A program made the translations under genes and the position numbers. A stretch of DNA of 64,000 nt from Ralstonia sp. RRA (lineage in GTDB: Bacteria > Pseudomonadota > Gammaproteobacteria > Burkholderiales > Burkholderiaceae). The stretch spans positions 1,736,001 through 1,800,000 of the forward strand of contig NZ_CP146092.1 of the NCBI RefSeq assembly GCF_037023145.1. The letters run 5' to 3'. Below the pieces are notes generated by a model that made no database searches, was not told where the DNA came from, and worked only from the letters and a program-made list of their open reading frames with translations. Within the stretch, counting starts at the first letter, position 1. The number at the start of each line of letters is the position of its first letter. Shown here piece by piece: positions 1 through 9,344 of this stretch.

Positions 1-675
1 TTGTCTGCAGCACTACGGCCTTCTGGCGCAACCATCGCCGGGCTTGCGATGGATGTGGCGGCGTTGATACGCCATCTCTCACTCGACGACGTGATTGTGA
101 TCGGCTGGTCGATGGGAGCCATGGTTGCGTGGGAGTTGATGCGCAGCCAACCCGATTTGCCCATCACCATGATCGGCAGCATCGACATGACGCCAAAGCT
201 CGTCACCAGCCCGGATTGGCCACATGGACTGCACGGCCGCTATGACATGCTGCAAGCCAAGCAGATGACCGACCGGATTCAGCAACGTTGGGAAGGTTTG
301 CACGCGCCTGTGGCCGCGGGCCTATGGGCGAAGGGAGCGCAACCAACGCTAGAGCAGTCATGCAACGTGATACGCATGATGCGCCAGTGCGCGCCGCACA
401 CCCTCGCTGCACTCTGGGAAGATATGGCCAAACAGGACTTCCGCGTGGTGTTGCAAGAGGCACGCTGGCCCCTGTTTCACGTGTACGGCCAGCACAGCCG
501 CCTCTATACATCGTCCGTATCACGCGCCACGCAGGCACTGCATCCCGCAGCGCGGTTGGCGACGATTTCCGGTGCTGGACACGCGCCCCATCTGGAACAT
601 CCGGATCGCACCAACGCAGCGCTGCTGCAAATGCTACTCGCCGTGGATCACAGGAACGGCTCGACAGTGATGTAG
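1..675 (+). CDS. alpha/beta-fold hydrolase, 5' end cut by window edge
   Basis: The protein shows the hydrolase-fold nucleophile elbow GWSMG, with Ser37 of the visible part as the predicted nucleophile, and a C-terminal GAGHAPHLEHP segment that supplies the catalytic His. The visible 224 residues lack the oxyanion-hole HG region normally found some 40-60 residues before the elbow, so the TTG at base 1 is probably internal and the gene begins outside the window. The substrate cannot be deduced. It runs toward an HxlR gene on the opposite strand, with about 390 bases between the two stops. Confidence 0.75.
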   Translation: MSAALRPSGATIAGLAMDVAALIRHLSLDDVIVIGWSMGAMVAWELMRSQPDLPITMIGSIDMTPKLVTSPDWPHGLHGRYDMLQAKQMTDRIQQRWEGLHAPVAAGLWAKGAQPTLEQSCNVIRMMRQCAPHTLAALWEDMAKQDFRVVLQEARWPLFHVYGQHSRLYTSSVSRATQALHPAARLATISGAGHAPHLEHPDRTNAALLQMLLAVDHRNGSTVM

Positions 676-1061
676 ACAGAATGCGGCCATGCCTGAAAGA
701 GGCCAGCACCCGCACACCCGCAGTGATACCAAAGGCTCAGCGCGCCAAGGCTTGTGACACCCAGCCTCAACAGACCATTGCTAGATTTTGCACGGTCCAT
801 GGAGCTAAATTGAGGGGGCCCGACGGACATGTTGCCCTTTTTATTGGCACCGCGACCCTTTATCAATCAAAGGGTTATAAGCCTCCTTTTCAACGGACTT
901 CTTTTTTCCGGATCACTGCGCGCACAGAACGCTCAATGCCGCTCAGCAACGGAACGCCAGCGGCGCGGTATCGCCCCGGTCAATCTCGCGCATGAAGAGC
1001 AATCGTCACCCGCGTGGGAGCAGGTACTGGGTCTGGACAGCGGCAGGGCGTTGACACCACG
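676..1061. other. gene-free stretch holding repeat copy A
   Basis: This gap separates the 3' ends of two convergent genes. I see no coding sequence in it. Its middle holds a 100-bp element (about 817-916) that is colinear with a second copy near 44.7 kb. The rest shows nothing I can name. Confidence 0.4.
817..916 (+). repeat. diverged 100-bp dispersed repeat, copy A
   Basis: Starting at GGGGCCCGAC and ending at CCGGATC, this segment aligns to 44709-44807 in the same orientation with a single one-base gap and about 67 of 100 positions identical by my hand count. Shared blocks include GGGGCCCGAC, AATCAA, TTA, GACT and GGATC. Neither copy encodes a protein. The colinearity argues for a common origin, perhaps a mobile-element end, an attachment region or a small RNA family. 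The class is unknown. Confidence 0.5.
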
Positions 1062-1595
1062 TCAACGCTTGGCCCTCGCCTGCACCTTGTGGCCGCTCTC
1101 CGCCGTCATGTACTCGGCAGCATCCGCCAGACGGCGGCGCATGCCTTCGGGCGCAGCGGGGCCTGAGGCAATGACAAAGCGCTCGAAGTCCAGCGGCTTG
1201 CCACTTTTGGCGTCAACAAGCAGAGGCTCCGCGCGCTTTCGTGTTTCTCTGTCCACAAGCTGGGCACTGATACCTTCGGGCGCAAAATGCTTATTCCCCC
1301 ACGCCAGCAAGGACAGCAGAACAGGCTGGAAATCGTGGCCGCATTCGGTCAATACGTATTCGAAACGCGGCGGTTTCTCCGAATACTGGCGACGCTCCAG
1401 CAGCCCCTCTTCGACCAGCCCATTGAGGCGACGTGTCAGCATGTTCGGTGCGATATCCAGATTCTTCTGGAACGTATCGAAGCGCGTCGCCCCATAAAAC
1501 GCTTCGCGCAGGATCAGAATGCTCCACCACTCGCCTACCCGCTCCAGGCTGCGTGCGATCGGGCATGGCATGTCGCGGAAGGTCTTTCTCTGCAT
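1062..1595 (-). CDS. HxlR-family winged-helix regulator
   Basis: This is a 177-residue protein with the HxlR hallmark near the N-terminus (CPIARSLERVGEWWSILILREAF), a recognition region around NMLTRRLNGLVEEGLL and the wing segment RRQYSEKPPRFEYVLT. Members are small dimeric repressors or activators, often tied to redox or xenobiotic stress. It resembles the second HxlR protein of the window (5085-5630) almost throughout the DNA-binding half. The sequence before its start carries GTAACTATC, also found before the second HxlR gene, so the two may share operators. It lies downstream of the thiolase on the same strand. Confidence 0.88.
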   Translation of the reverse strand: MQRKTFRDMPCPIARSLERVGEWWSILILREAFYGATRFDTFQKNLDIAPNMLTRRLNGLVEEGLLERRQYSEKPPRFEYVLTECGHDFQPVLLSLLAWGNKHFAPEGISAQLVDRETRKRAEPLLVDAKSGKPLDFERFVIASGPAAPEGMRRRLADAAEYMTAESGHKVQARAKR

Positions 1596-1613
1596 GGCGT
1601 ACTCTCTGGGTAG

Positions 1614-1622
1614 GTAACTATC
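1614..1622. promoter_or_regulatory. possible HxlR operator half-site, copy 1
   Basis: GTAACTATC lies 19-27 bases upstream of the HxlR start at 1595. The same nine bases, inverted, occur at 5021-5029 between the second HxlR gene and the divergent outer-membrane efflux gene. The match is seen in the sequence. Its role as an operator is inferred. Confidence 0.35.
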
Positions 1623-1655
1623 GTTATGCTAGCCGAATAGAGACAACTCAAGTCA

Positions 1656-2840
1656 TCAAAGGGTTTCAATCGCCAGCGCGATGCCTTGCCCACCGCCAAT
1701 GCAGAGGGTCACGATGCCGCGTTGAATCCCGTCTGCGCGCATCGAATACAGAAGCCGCGTTGTCAAAACGGCTCCGGTCGCGCCGATGGGGTGACCATGT
1801 GCGATGGCTCCGCCGTCCACATTGATGATGTCCTGCGGCAACCCGAGTTCGGCAGCCACCGCCAGCGGAACGGCCGCGAACGCCTCATTGATTTCGATGC
1901 GCTCGACGTCACCCAGCGTCCACTGCGCACGCTGCAATGCCTGGCGTACCGCGGGCACGGGCCCCAGGCCAAACAGGCCCGGCTCGACGGCGCCCACACC
2001 ATAAGCCGTCAGCCGCGCCATCGGTACCAAGCCATGGCGCTCGGCAAATGCACGTTCTGCCACCAGCACGGCTGCCGCACCACTGTTGATGCCCGGCGCA
2101 TTGCCAGCGGTGATGGTGCCGTCCTTGCGAAATGCCGGCTTCAAGCGAGCGAGCCCTTCAAGCGTGGTGTCGGGCCGATTCGCCTCATCGATCTTGAATG
2201 CAGCCGAACCATTCTTCACCTTCACCGGCACCTCAACGATCTGCTCTACAAACCGCCCTTGTTGCTGCGCGCGGGCAAAGCGGCTTTGCGATCGTTCTGC
2301 CCAACGATCCTGCTCTTCTCGGCTCAGCTTGTAGCGGGTGACCAGGTCTTCCGTATGCCAACCGGAATGCTCTGCGGAGAATGCATCCAGCAAGCCGTCC
2401 AGCAGCACGCTGTCGTGGAGTGCGGCGTCCCCCATCCGATTGCCCCAACGACCGGATGGCAACAGGTAGGGCGCACGGTCCATGTTCTCCATGCCCCCGG
2501 CGATGGCCGCATCAAGGTAGCCGAGCCTGATTTCATCAGCGGCTGTCGCGATGGCCTGAGCACCGGATCCGCACACCCGATTGACGGTCATGGCGGGTAC
2601 CGATACCGGCAAGCCCGCTCCGATGGCGGCCTGGCGCGCCGGATTCATCTTGTTGCCGGCTTGGATGACGTTACCGAATACGACACTGCCGATCAGGCCG
2701 GCATCAACACCTGAACGCCGCAACGATTCAGCGATCACCACAGCGCCCAGGTCTACCGCCGCCGTGCCTTTCAGTGCGCCATTGAATGCGCCGATGGCCG
2801 TACGGACCGGATGGCACAACACAACTTCTCTCGTGTTCAT
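1656..2840 (-). CDS. thiolase-family acetyl-CoA acyltransferase
   Basis: This 394-residue thiolase would catalyse reversible Claisen condensation or thiolysis of acyl-CoAs. The acyl-accepting Cys is in VNRVCGSGAQA, the catalytic His is in the GGAIAHGHPIGATGA block, and the second Cys is in the C-terminal CIGGGQG motif. I chose the ATG at 2840 because AGGAGGACAG sits just ahead of it, although an in-frame ATG lies 63 bases further upstream. Length and motifs fit the PhaA/PcaF/FadA group, and the exact substrate is open. It lies behind a MarR gene on the same strand and may be regulated by it. Confidence 0.92.
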   Translation of the reverse strand: MNTREVVLCHPVRTAIGAFNGALKGTAAVDLGAVVIAESLRRSGVDAGLIGSVVFGNVIQAGNKMNPARQAAIGAGLPVSVPAMTVNRVCGSGAQAIATAADEIRLGYLDAAIAGGMENMDRAPYLLPSGRWGNRMGDAALHDSVLLDGLLDAFSAEHSGWHTEDLVTRYKLSREEQDRWAERSQSRFARAQQQGRFVEQIVEVPVKVKNGSAAFKIDEANRPDTTLEGLARLKPAFRKDGTITAGNAPGINSGAAAVLVAERAFAERHGLVPMARLTAYGVGAVEPGLFGLGPVPAVRQALQRAQWTLGDVERIEINEAFAAVPLAVAAELGLPQDIINVDGGAIAHGHPIGATGAVLTTRLLYSMRADGIQRGIVTLCIGGGQGIALAIETL

Positions 2841-2921
2841 GATTTCTGTCCTCCTAGCTGAAGCCGTAAGAATTGCGTTTGGATGAACCCAGGTTCGCCC
2901 CACCGTCGATACATGAACGGG

Positions 2922-3434
2922 TCATGGTGAAAGCACCTCGGATTTCGATGGAATGGCGTCGACTTCCAGCAAGGCAATCGCCCGCTCCATCAAGCCTCCG
3001 AGGACCATCATTCGTCGGCGCCCCAAAGCCGTGGTCAGCACCGGCGGCAGGCCAGCCGTTCTGGATTCGATCGTTTGGTAAAGCGCGAAGCCCGCATCGC
3101 TGAGTTGCAGCAGCGCGTTGCGTCGGTCTTGAGAAGCCCTGTCGGTCATGACCAGCTTTCGAAGCCTGAGTTGGTGGATGACACGCGACAGCGAACCCGC
3201 GTCATAACCGAGCAACCGCGAGAAATGCGTCAGCGTCCCACCCTCGTTCTGCGCCAGTCCCGACAGAACCAGCCATTGCGGCACGCTCAGGCTTTCTCTT
3301 TCCAGTTCAAGCTCCTGCGTGCGCCACAAGGCTTTCTTCAAGCGATTCGTCAAGAGCAATATCTCGCGGTCTGCATGCGACGGTGTCGTCTGCACCGACG
3401 GATTGCGCCATGTCGTCGATTCGATCGTCATCAT
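2922..3434 (-). CDS. MarR-family regulator
   Basis: This 170-residue protein has MarR architecture: an N-terminal dimerisation helix, then LSVPQWLVLSGLAQNEGGTLTHFSRLLGYDAGSLSRVIHQL as the winged helix-turn-helix, and the wing DRASQDRRNALLQLSDAG. Such proteins usually repress efflux or aromatic-compound genes and release DNA on binding a small molecule. It sits 61 bases behind the outer-membrane efflux gene and 81 bases ahead of the thiolase, all on the same strand, so it may be co-transcribed with either. CTGGAG precedes the start. Confidence 0.88.
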   Translation of the reverse strand: MMTIESTTWRNPSVQTTPSHADREILLLTNRLKKALWRTQELELERESLSVPQWLVLSGLAQNEGGTLTHFSRLLGYDAGSLSRVIHQLRLRKLVMTDRASQDRRNALLQLSDAGFALYQTIESRTAGLPPVLTTALGRRRMMVLGGLMERAIALLEVDAIPSKSEVLSP

Positions 3435-3495
3435 GATCTCCAGTGCGCTTGCAGCGCCTTGCCGGCACGGTCATCGCAACCGGCGGCCTGCTGGA

Positions 3496-4971
3496 TCAAG
3501 ACCATCCGCCACCAAGTGAACGGAAGGCGGCCACCGCGGCGCGGGCATTGTCGGTACGCACACGTGCTTGCTGATCGCGAGCAGCCAGTAACTGGCGATC
3601 CTGTTCCAGCACTTCATATAGGCTGACCGCCCCGCCCTTGTATGCCTCTTCAGAGGCGTTGCGAGCGCGTGCATGTGCGTCGATCTCGGTAGCGAGCTCG
3701 CGGCTTTGTACATCCAGCTGGGCGAGTGAGATCAACGCGTCTTCGACATCCTGGGTAGCGCGCAGCATGGACTTGCGATAGTCGGCCAAAGCTTCTGCGT
3801 AGGCTCCCTTGGCGTGCGCCACTTCGGCATCCACGCGCCCGAAGTCAAATAGCCTCCAACGCAAACCAGCCAAGCCTGTCGGCTGGAAGGCCTGTGCGGT
3901 GAACAGCTTGCCGGCGGACAAACTTTCGAAGCCGAGCAACGCGGAGAGCGACCACTTCGGGTAGTACTCAGCGGTCGCGACGCCGATTCTGGCGTTAGAC
4001 GCGGCGAGCTTGCGCTCCGCGGCAATCACGTCTGGGCGACGCTGCAGCAGATTGGCTGGCCCCTGCGCCAAAGCAATCTGCGGGACAACGATGGAATTGG
4101 CGGGTTGATCAAGCTCGGCAGCGTACGTCCCCGGCTGGGCCCCCATCAGTACGTCGAGCCGGTTGAGCTGGGTTTCCAATTCGATCTGGAGCGGCGGGAT
4201 GGTTACGCGCGTCTGGGCCAGTTGGGCCTCCGCCTCCGCTCGTTCACGTTCCGCGCCAATGCCATCTGCAAGGCGCAGACGGACCAATTCAAGAAGTTGC
4301 CGGCTGGTGGTTTCCTGCTGGCGTGCAATCGCGATCCTGTCCTGAGCGCCACGCACACGGAAATAGGCATCCGCAGCCTCGGCGGCAACCAGGATCCGCA
4401 CGCCAACGTGGCCGGCTTCCGCCGCCTCCAGTTCCGCATCGGCAGCTTCTGCACCGCGCCTCAGTCCGCCGGCAATGTCGATCTCCCAACTTGCACTGCC
4501 CCCTACCGAATACGACGTCTTATCTCGGTCGTATCCCGGCAGCGCGCTTGCAAGACGGCCCAGCGCGCTTTGCGTGGACTGGCGCTGCTTGCTTACGTTG
4601 GCACCCACGCTGCCTTCGGGCAGCAACTGTGCCCCCGCGTGCGCTGCGGCGGCGCGTGCCTGGTCGACCCGTGCAATCGAGGCGGCGAGGTCGAGGTTCT
4701 GATCCAGAGCACGCTGGATGATCCTCGTGAGCGCCGGATCCTTGAAGCCATCCCACCACGTATCGAGCGAAATCGGTTGCCGCGAAGCGTTCAACGTTTC
4801 CAGCGCCGCGGCATGTGGATAAGCAACCGGCATCGCACTCTCCGGCTTGCGGTAATCCGGCCCCGCCGCGCAGGCGGCAAGACCGCTCGCAATGAACACC
4901 AGCGCCGCGAAAGAAACGGCACGCCGAGCGATAACGCGCGTGCCCCAGGTTGGAAACGATTCCTGATCCAT
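3496..4971 (-). CDS. NodT/OprM-type outer-membrane efflux lipoprotein
   Basis: This TolC-like channel forms the outer-membrane exit duct of tripartite pumps. The N-terminus carries a lipoprotein signal ending in the lipobox LAAC, followed by GPDYRKPE, which is typical of the NodT subfamily. Two outer-membrane-factor repeats follow, with LPLYEVLEQDRQLL-like tail motifs (here VSLYEVLEQDRQLL). I prefer the ATG at 4971, preceded by AAAGGA, over an in-frame ATG at 4998. It is divergent from an HxlR gene, behind which the membrane-fusion and inner-membrane pump genes follow, so the three proteins plausibly form one EmrAB-NodT type exporter. Confidence 0.92.
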   Translation of the reverse strand: MDQESFPTWGTRVIARRAVSFAALVFIASGLAACAAGPDYRKPESAMPVAYPHAAALETLNASRQPISLDTWWDGFKDPALTRIIQRALDQNLDLAASIARVDQARAAAAHAGAQLLPEGSVGANVSKQRQSTQSALGRLASALPGYDRDKTSYSVGGSASWEIDIAGGLRRGAEAADAELEAAEAGHVGVRILVAAEAADAYFRVRGAQDRIAIARQQETTSRQLLELVRLRLADGIGAERERAEAEAQLAQTRVTIPPLQIELETQLNRLDVLMGAQPGTYAAELDQPANSIVVPQIALAQGPANLLQRRPDVIAAERKLAASNARIGVATAEYYPKWSLSALLGFESLSAGKLFTAQAFQPTGLAGLRWRLFDFGRVDAEVAHAKGAYAEALADYRKSMLRATQDVEDALISLAQLDVQSRELATEIDAHARARNASEEAYKGGAVSLYEVLEQDRQLLAARDQQARVRTDNARAAVAAFRSLGGGWS

Positions 4972-5020
4972 GACGAGTCCTTTCGATGAAAGTGGCATCG
5001 CGCTTATTTACTTGCATGAT

Positions 5021-5070
5021 GATAGTTACTACTCTAGACTAACTTTCATCGTGATAGCAACTTGTTTTTG
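5021..5070. promoter_or_regulatory. divergent efflux/HxlR control region
   Basis: Between the divergent starts at 4971 and 5085 there is an inverted repeat AGTTA-N11-TAACT and a direct repeat TGATAG(TT/CA)ACT in two copies about 33 bases apart. The GATAGTTAC at 5021-5029 matches, in inverted orientation, the site before the first HxlR gene. I infer this is where one or both HxlR proteins act on the pump genes. Confidence 0.45.
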
Positions 5071-5084
5071 GCTGGGACCGCCAT

Positions 5085-5630
5085 ATGCACCGGACATCAC
5101 ACAAAGGAACGCTTTGCCCCATCGCACGAGGCATGGGACACGTTGGTGACAGTTGGACCGTGCTGATCCTGAGAGAGGCCTTCTACGGCACAACGCGCTT
5201 TGACGACTTCCAAAAGCGGCTGGGCATTGCGCCCAACATGCTGGCTCAGCGTTTGCATAGGCTCGTGCACGACGGCATGCTCGCCCGCCGCCAATACAAC
5301 AATCACCCGCCGCGCTCCGAATACATCCTCACCGACCTCGGTCGTGAATTCCGGCCTGTCCTGCTGATGCTGATTGCGTGGGGCAACCAGCATTTCTCGC
5401 CGGAGGGCGCGATGGTCCAACTCGTGGAGCGCGCATCCGGACGCGTTGTTCAGCCCCTCGTCGTCGATGCGCTCACCCGCGAGCCCATCACCATTGACGA
5501 CCACCGTCTCGCACCCGGACCAGCCGCCAGCGAAGCACTCCGCATTCAGCTTGAACGGCATTCGGAAGATGCCCACCCAACCGAACTCGCCCTAACCGAA
5601 CTCGCCCTTTCGGCGACCGAAGACCTTTGA
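5085..5630 (+). CDS. HxlR-family regulator of the adjacent efflux genes
   Basis: This is a 181-residue HxlR protein with CPIARGMGHVGDSWTVLILREAFYG and NMLAQRLHRLVHDGML as its winged-helix core. It is a close paralogue of the protein at 1062-1595: the shared stretch runs through WGN(K/Q)HF(A/S)PEG near residue 110. It is followed after 15 bases by the membrane-fusion gene and is divergent from the outer-membrane gene, so it is the obvious local regulator of the pump. The C-terminal tail is Thr/Glu/Leu-rich, with a short duplicated ELALTELAL segment. Confidence 0.9.
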   Translation: MHRTSHKGTLCPIARGMGHVGDSWTVLILREAFYGTTRFDDFQKRLGIAPNMLAQRLHRLVHDGMLARRQYNNHPPRSEYILTDLGREFRPVLLMLIAWGNQHFSPEGAMVQLVERASGRVVQPLVVDALTREPITIDDHRLAPGPAASEALRIQLERHSEDAHPTELALTELALSATEDL

Positions 5631-5645
5631 CTCAGGAGAGATGTC

Positions 5646-6752
5646 ATGACCAGCACCGCAACCGCCGAACGCGTCACGTCCGAGCCCCCGGCCGTCAAAC
5701 CGAAGCGCGCCAGGAAACCACTGCTCATCCGCGGAGGCATTGCCCTAGCGGCGCTTGTCGCTCTGGGTTATGGCTATCACTGGTGGACCGATGCGCGATT
5801 CGTCCAGAGCACTGACGACGCCTATGTGGGCGGCGACGTGACGTTGATCGCAGCGAAAGTACCCGGCTATATCACCGAGGTTGCCGTGACCGACAACCAG
5901 CAAGTCCATGCCGGCGATGTGTTGGTACGCATCGACAACCGCGACTATCGCGCCGCACTGGCGAAGGCAGAGGGGGCCGTGGCGGCCCAGCAGGCACTGC
6001 TCGCCAATCTGGACGCGCGCCAGAATCTGCAGCTAGCAACGATTGCGGAAGCCAAGGCTGCCGCAGCGGCGGTCAACGCAGATACGGTGCGAGCCCGCGA
6101 CGATCAAGTGCGTTACGCCAACCTGGTCGCCAAATCGGCCGTGTCGATCCAGAGTTCGCAGAAGGCCGATGCTGACTACAAGCAATCGGTGGCCAATGGT
6201 GAAAGGGCCAAGGCTGGTGTGCTGGCTGCCGAGCGCCAACTGGACGTCATTGCCACGCAAAAACAGCAAGCCCAGGCCGCGCTGGCCCAGGCCATTGCCG
6301 AGCGGGATCTCGCCAGCATCAACCTCGGCCACACGGAACTCGTCGCTCCGGTTGACGGCACCATTGGGAACCGGCGGGCACGCGTTGGCGCATTTGCCGC
6401 AGGTGGCGGTCAACTGCTGTCGATCGTGCCCTCCAAAGGCCTCTGGATCGACGCGAACTTCAAGGAAGGCCAACTGGCAAAAATGAAGCCCGGGATGCGG
6501 GCCACCATCGTCGCCGACGTATTGCCGGGCAAGATCTTCCATGGTCGCGTTGACAGTCTTTCCCCCGCCACCGGCGCGCAGTTCAGCGTGCTGCCGCCGG
6601 AAAACGCCACCGGCAACTTCACCAAGATTGTTCAGCGCGTGCCAGTCCGCATCGTCCTCGATGCGGAAGACGCCAAGCTCGGCGTTCTTCGCCCCGGCCT
6701 GTCCGTAGAAGCTGAAATCGATACGCATGCGGTTGAACAGGTGAAATCATGA
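5646..6752 (+). CDS. EmrA-type periplasmic adaptor (HlyD family)
   Basis: This 368-residue adaptor links an inner-membrane MFS pump to an outer-membrane channel. Near residue 30 there is one transmembrane anchor (IRGGIALAALVALGYGYHW). It is followed by the biotinyl-lipoyl-like half STDDAYVGGDVTLIAAKVPGYI, a long Ala/Gln-rich alpha-hairpin, and the second lipoyl half LVAPVDGTIGNR. AGGAGA sits before the ATG. The stop overlaps the start of the downstream transporter (ATGA), indicating translational coupling. Confidence 0.93.
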   Translation: MTSTATAERVTSEPPAVKPKRARKPLLIRGGIALAALVALGYGYHWWTDARFVQSTDDAYVGGDVTLIAAKVPGYITEVAVTDNQQVHAGDVLVRIDNRDYRAALAKAEGAVAAQQALLANLDARQNLQLATIAEAKAAAAAVNADTVRARDDQVRYANLVAKSAVSIQSSQKADADYKQSVANGERAKAGVLAAERQLDVIATQKQQAQAALAQAIAERDLASINLGHTELVAPVDGTIGNRRARVGAFAAGGGQLLSIVPSKGLWIDANFKEGQLAKMKPGMRATIVADVLPGKIFHGRVDSLSPATGAQFSVLPPENATGNFTKIVQRVPVRIVLDAEDAKLGVLRPGLSVEAEIDTHAVEQVKS

Positions 6753-8371
6753 GTGCCGCCGCAGCTACCGTCCCGGCCTCTACCGCCACGGGTGCGCCCC
6801 CGTCGGCCCTTGTGTTGCCCAGTGAATTGCCAATGTCGACCAAGGTCTTCGCGTTCGCGACGATGTGCGTGGGGATGTTCATTGCCCTGCTCGACATACA
6901 GATCGTTTCGGCATCGCTGCGTGACATTGGCGGCGGCCTCTCTGCCGGGGCCGACGAAACGGTTTGGGTGCAGACCGCCTATCTCATCGCAGAGATCATC
7001 GTCATCCCGCTGTCCGGCTGGCTGGCTCGGGTCATGTCAACGCGCTGGCTGTTTGCGGTGTCGGCGGCGGGCTTTACGGCTACGAGCCTGCTCTGCGGCA
7101 TCGCGTGGAACATTCAGAGCATGATTGCGTTCCGGGCCGCGCAGGGCTTTCTGGGCGGCTCCATGATCCCGATGGTGTTCACCACGGCGTTCGCCTTTTT
7201 CGCAGGGCGCCAGCGTGTATTGGCTGCGGCAATCATCGGCGGACTCGCCTCCCTCGCTCCGACCCTTGGCCCCACCATCGGCGGCTGGATCACCGACAAC
7301 TTCTCGTGGCACTGGTTGTTCTTCATCAACCTTGTGCCTGGAATCTTCATCACGATCGCGGTGCCGATGCTGGTGAAGGTGGATAAACCCGACTGGTCTC
7401 TGCTGCGTGGCGCTGACTATGTGGGCATGGTGCTCATGGCGCTATTTCTCGGCTGCCTGGAGTACACGCTGGAAGAAGGCCCACGCTGGGATTGGTTTGG
7501 CGACGACACCATCCTGGCGACGGCATGGATTTCAGGCCTCGCAGGGATCGCTTTCCTCTGGCGATCGCTCACCTATGCCAATCCGGTCGTCGATCTGCAC
7601 GCGCTCAAAGACCGCAATTTCGCCCTGGGATGCTTCTTCTCCTTCGTTACCGGCATCGGCATCTTTGCAACGATCTACCTGACGCCCCTCTTTCTGGGCC
7701 AGGTGCGCGGCTTGAGCGCCTTGCAAATCGGGCTTGCGATCTTTTCGACGGGCCTGTTCCAGGTGGCATCCATTCCGCTCTATGCGTTCCTGGCAAACCG
7801 CGTGGATTTGCGTTGGCTGCTGATGATTGGGCTCAGCCTGTTTGCCGTTTCGATGTGGAATTTCGCGCCAATCACGCATGACTGGGGGGCCGCTGAGCTC
7901 ATGCTGCCTCAAGCGTTGCGCGGCATGGCGCAGCAATTCGCCGTCGCCCCGACCGTCACGCTCACGTTGGGCAGCTTGCCGCCCGCCAAATTGAAGCTCG
8001 CCTCAGGGCTGTTCAATCTGATGCGCAACCTCGGTGGCGCCATCGGTATCGCGGCTTGCGCCACGATCCTCAATGACCGCACCAACCTGCACTTCCTGCG
8101 CCTGGCCGAGCACCTGAATATTCGCAACGAGTCGATGGCTTCGCTGCTGCAGACAATCAGCGCCAACGCGGTCGCACTTGGCAATGACATGAGTGGCGCC
8201 GATGCCGCAGCCCTCAAGCAATTGTCGGCATTGGTCATGCGAGAGGCGCACACGCTGACCTTCTCCGACGCATTCCTTGTGATTCTCGTCTGCTTCGCCA
8301 TTGCCACCCCGATGGTATTGCTGATGCGCAAGGTAGCGCCGCCCGCCGCACCTTCGGCTGACGCTCACTGA
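6749..8371 (+). CDS. EmrB/QacA-type MFS multidrug exporter (DHA2, 14 TM)
   Basis: This 540-residue proton-driven exporter has the early LDIQIVSASL motif (the LD-I-V-ALP motif of DHA2 proteins), WVQTAYLIAEIIVIPLSGWLA, and the antiporter-type segment SLAPTLGPTIGGWITDNFSWHWLFFINLVPG. Its length fits 14 transmembrane helices. It overlaps the adaptor gene and, with the divergent NodT channel, completes a tripartite pump. The substrates are probably hydrophobic drugs or aromatic acids, which cannot be decided from sequence. Confidence 0.93.
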   Translation: MSAAAATVPASTATGAPPSALVLPSELPMSTKVFAFATMCVGMFIALLDIQIVSASLRDIGGGLSAGADETVWVQTAYLIAEIIVIPLSGWLARVMSTRWLFAVSAAGFTATSLLCGIAWNIQSMIAFRAAQGFLGGSMIPMVFTTAFAFFAGRQRVLAAAIIGGLASLAPTLGPTIGGWITDNFSWHWLFFINLVPGIFITIAVPMLVKVDKPDWSLLRGADYVGMVLMALFLGCLEYTLEEGPRWDWFGDDTILATAWISGLAGIAFLWRSLTYANPVVDLHALKDRNFALGCFFSFVTGIGIFATIYLTPLFLGQVRGLSALQIGLAIFSTGLFQVASIPLYAFLANRVDLRWLLMIGLSLFAVSMWNFAPITHDWGAAELMLPQALRGMAQQFAVAPTVTLTLGSLPPAKLKLASGLFNLMRNLGGAIGIAACATILNDRTNLHFLRLAEHLNIRNESMASLLQTISANAVALGNDMSGADAAALKQLSALVMREAHTLTFSDAFLVILVCFAIATPMVLLMRKVAPPAAPSADAH

Positions 8372-8492
8372 AGCTGGACGACACCTGTTCTCGCACGACC
8401 ACGCATTGGAGCCGCATAACATGGTCCGCCTTGCCGCAACGAACGCGTTTGTCCGGGTGGTCGAAGCCCGGACATGGGGCAATGGTGCGTCA

Positions 8493-9290
8493 TCACGTGG
8501 CTACGTCATGCACGATGGTTCCGGCCGCGAGCGTATTCATAGCGCCGATCTCGAAATCCATGAGGATTCGGCTGCGCTCCGGCGACATCACGACGGCCAG
8601 GTACTGAACGGGCCGCTTCTGCTCGTCATAGATCAATCGGTTGATGCGCATGAGCGGCTGCCCCGGCGGCACCTGGAGCAATCGGGCCTGTAGCGGCGAC
8701 GCGGCGATGGCTGTGTATTCCTGCACCACGCGGTCGAACCGAACACCGCGCTGCATTAGCAACTCAAAGAGCGGTTGCGCTTCCAGGTCAGCCTGATTGA
8801 CTTCGCCTATATAGGCCTCCGGCACCCAGGCTTCCGTAATCATCACGGGCACCGCAGCCTTTCGCCGCAAACGCGTGACATGCAACAGGCGCGAATCGTC
8901 ATCGACGTTCAGAAGTTGCGCGATGTCGCCGCCCGCCACGGGGTGCTCCAGGCTGAGCACTTCCACCTGGGTATCGCCAGAAATCTGACGCAGTGATTCG
9001 ATGAACCCCAGCGTTGCCATCGGGCGCATTGCGGGTAGCTCAAGCCGGACGAACGTGCCTTTCCCCTGCCGCTTTTCCACCAGCCCTTCGGCTTCCAGAT
9101 CGGCCAACGCGCGCCGCACTGTGATGCGCGATACGTCAAACAGCGCGCACAGCTCTTCTTCCTTCGGAAGCATCGTTCCCGAGCGGTACTGACCGCGGAC
9201 GATCTGATCACGCAGCACGGTGAACATCTGGCGATGCAAAGACGTGCCCGGGCTACGTTTCAGTGCAGTTGAATTCACATTTGAGGTCAT
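8493..9290 (-). CDS. GntR/HutC-family regulator with UTRA domain
   Basis: This is a 265-residue protein. An N-terminal winged helix (LRDQIVRGQYRSGTMLPKEEELCALFDVSRITVRRALADLEAEGLVEKRQGKGTFV) is followed by a UTRA ligand-binding domain from about residue 95. HutC-type proteins usually repress a neighbouring catabolic operon and are released by a pathway intermediate. It is divergent from the transporter that heads the LeuCD/lyase/PrpD cluster, so it is the likely regulator of that cluster. Confidence 0.9.
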   Translation of the reverse strand: MTSNVNSTALKRSPGTSLHRQMFTVLRDQIVRGQYRSGTMLPKEEELCALFDVSRITVRRALADLEAEGLVEKRQGKGTFVRLELPAMRPMATLGFIESLRQISGDTQVEVLSLEHPVAGGDIAQLLNVDDDSRLLHVTRLRRKAAVPVMITEAWVPEAYIGEVNQADLEAQPLFELLMQRGVRFDRVVQEYTAIAASPLQARLLQVPPGQPLMRINRLIYDEQKRPVQYLAVVMSPERSRILMDFEIGAMNTLAAGTIVHDVAT

Positions 9291-9344
9291 CTTTAGCGCA
9301 TCTCCCTTGACGGCGGGAGCTTAGCCGAACTTTTCCTTGCGGTG

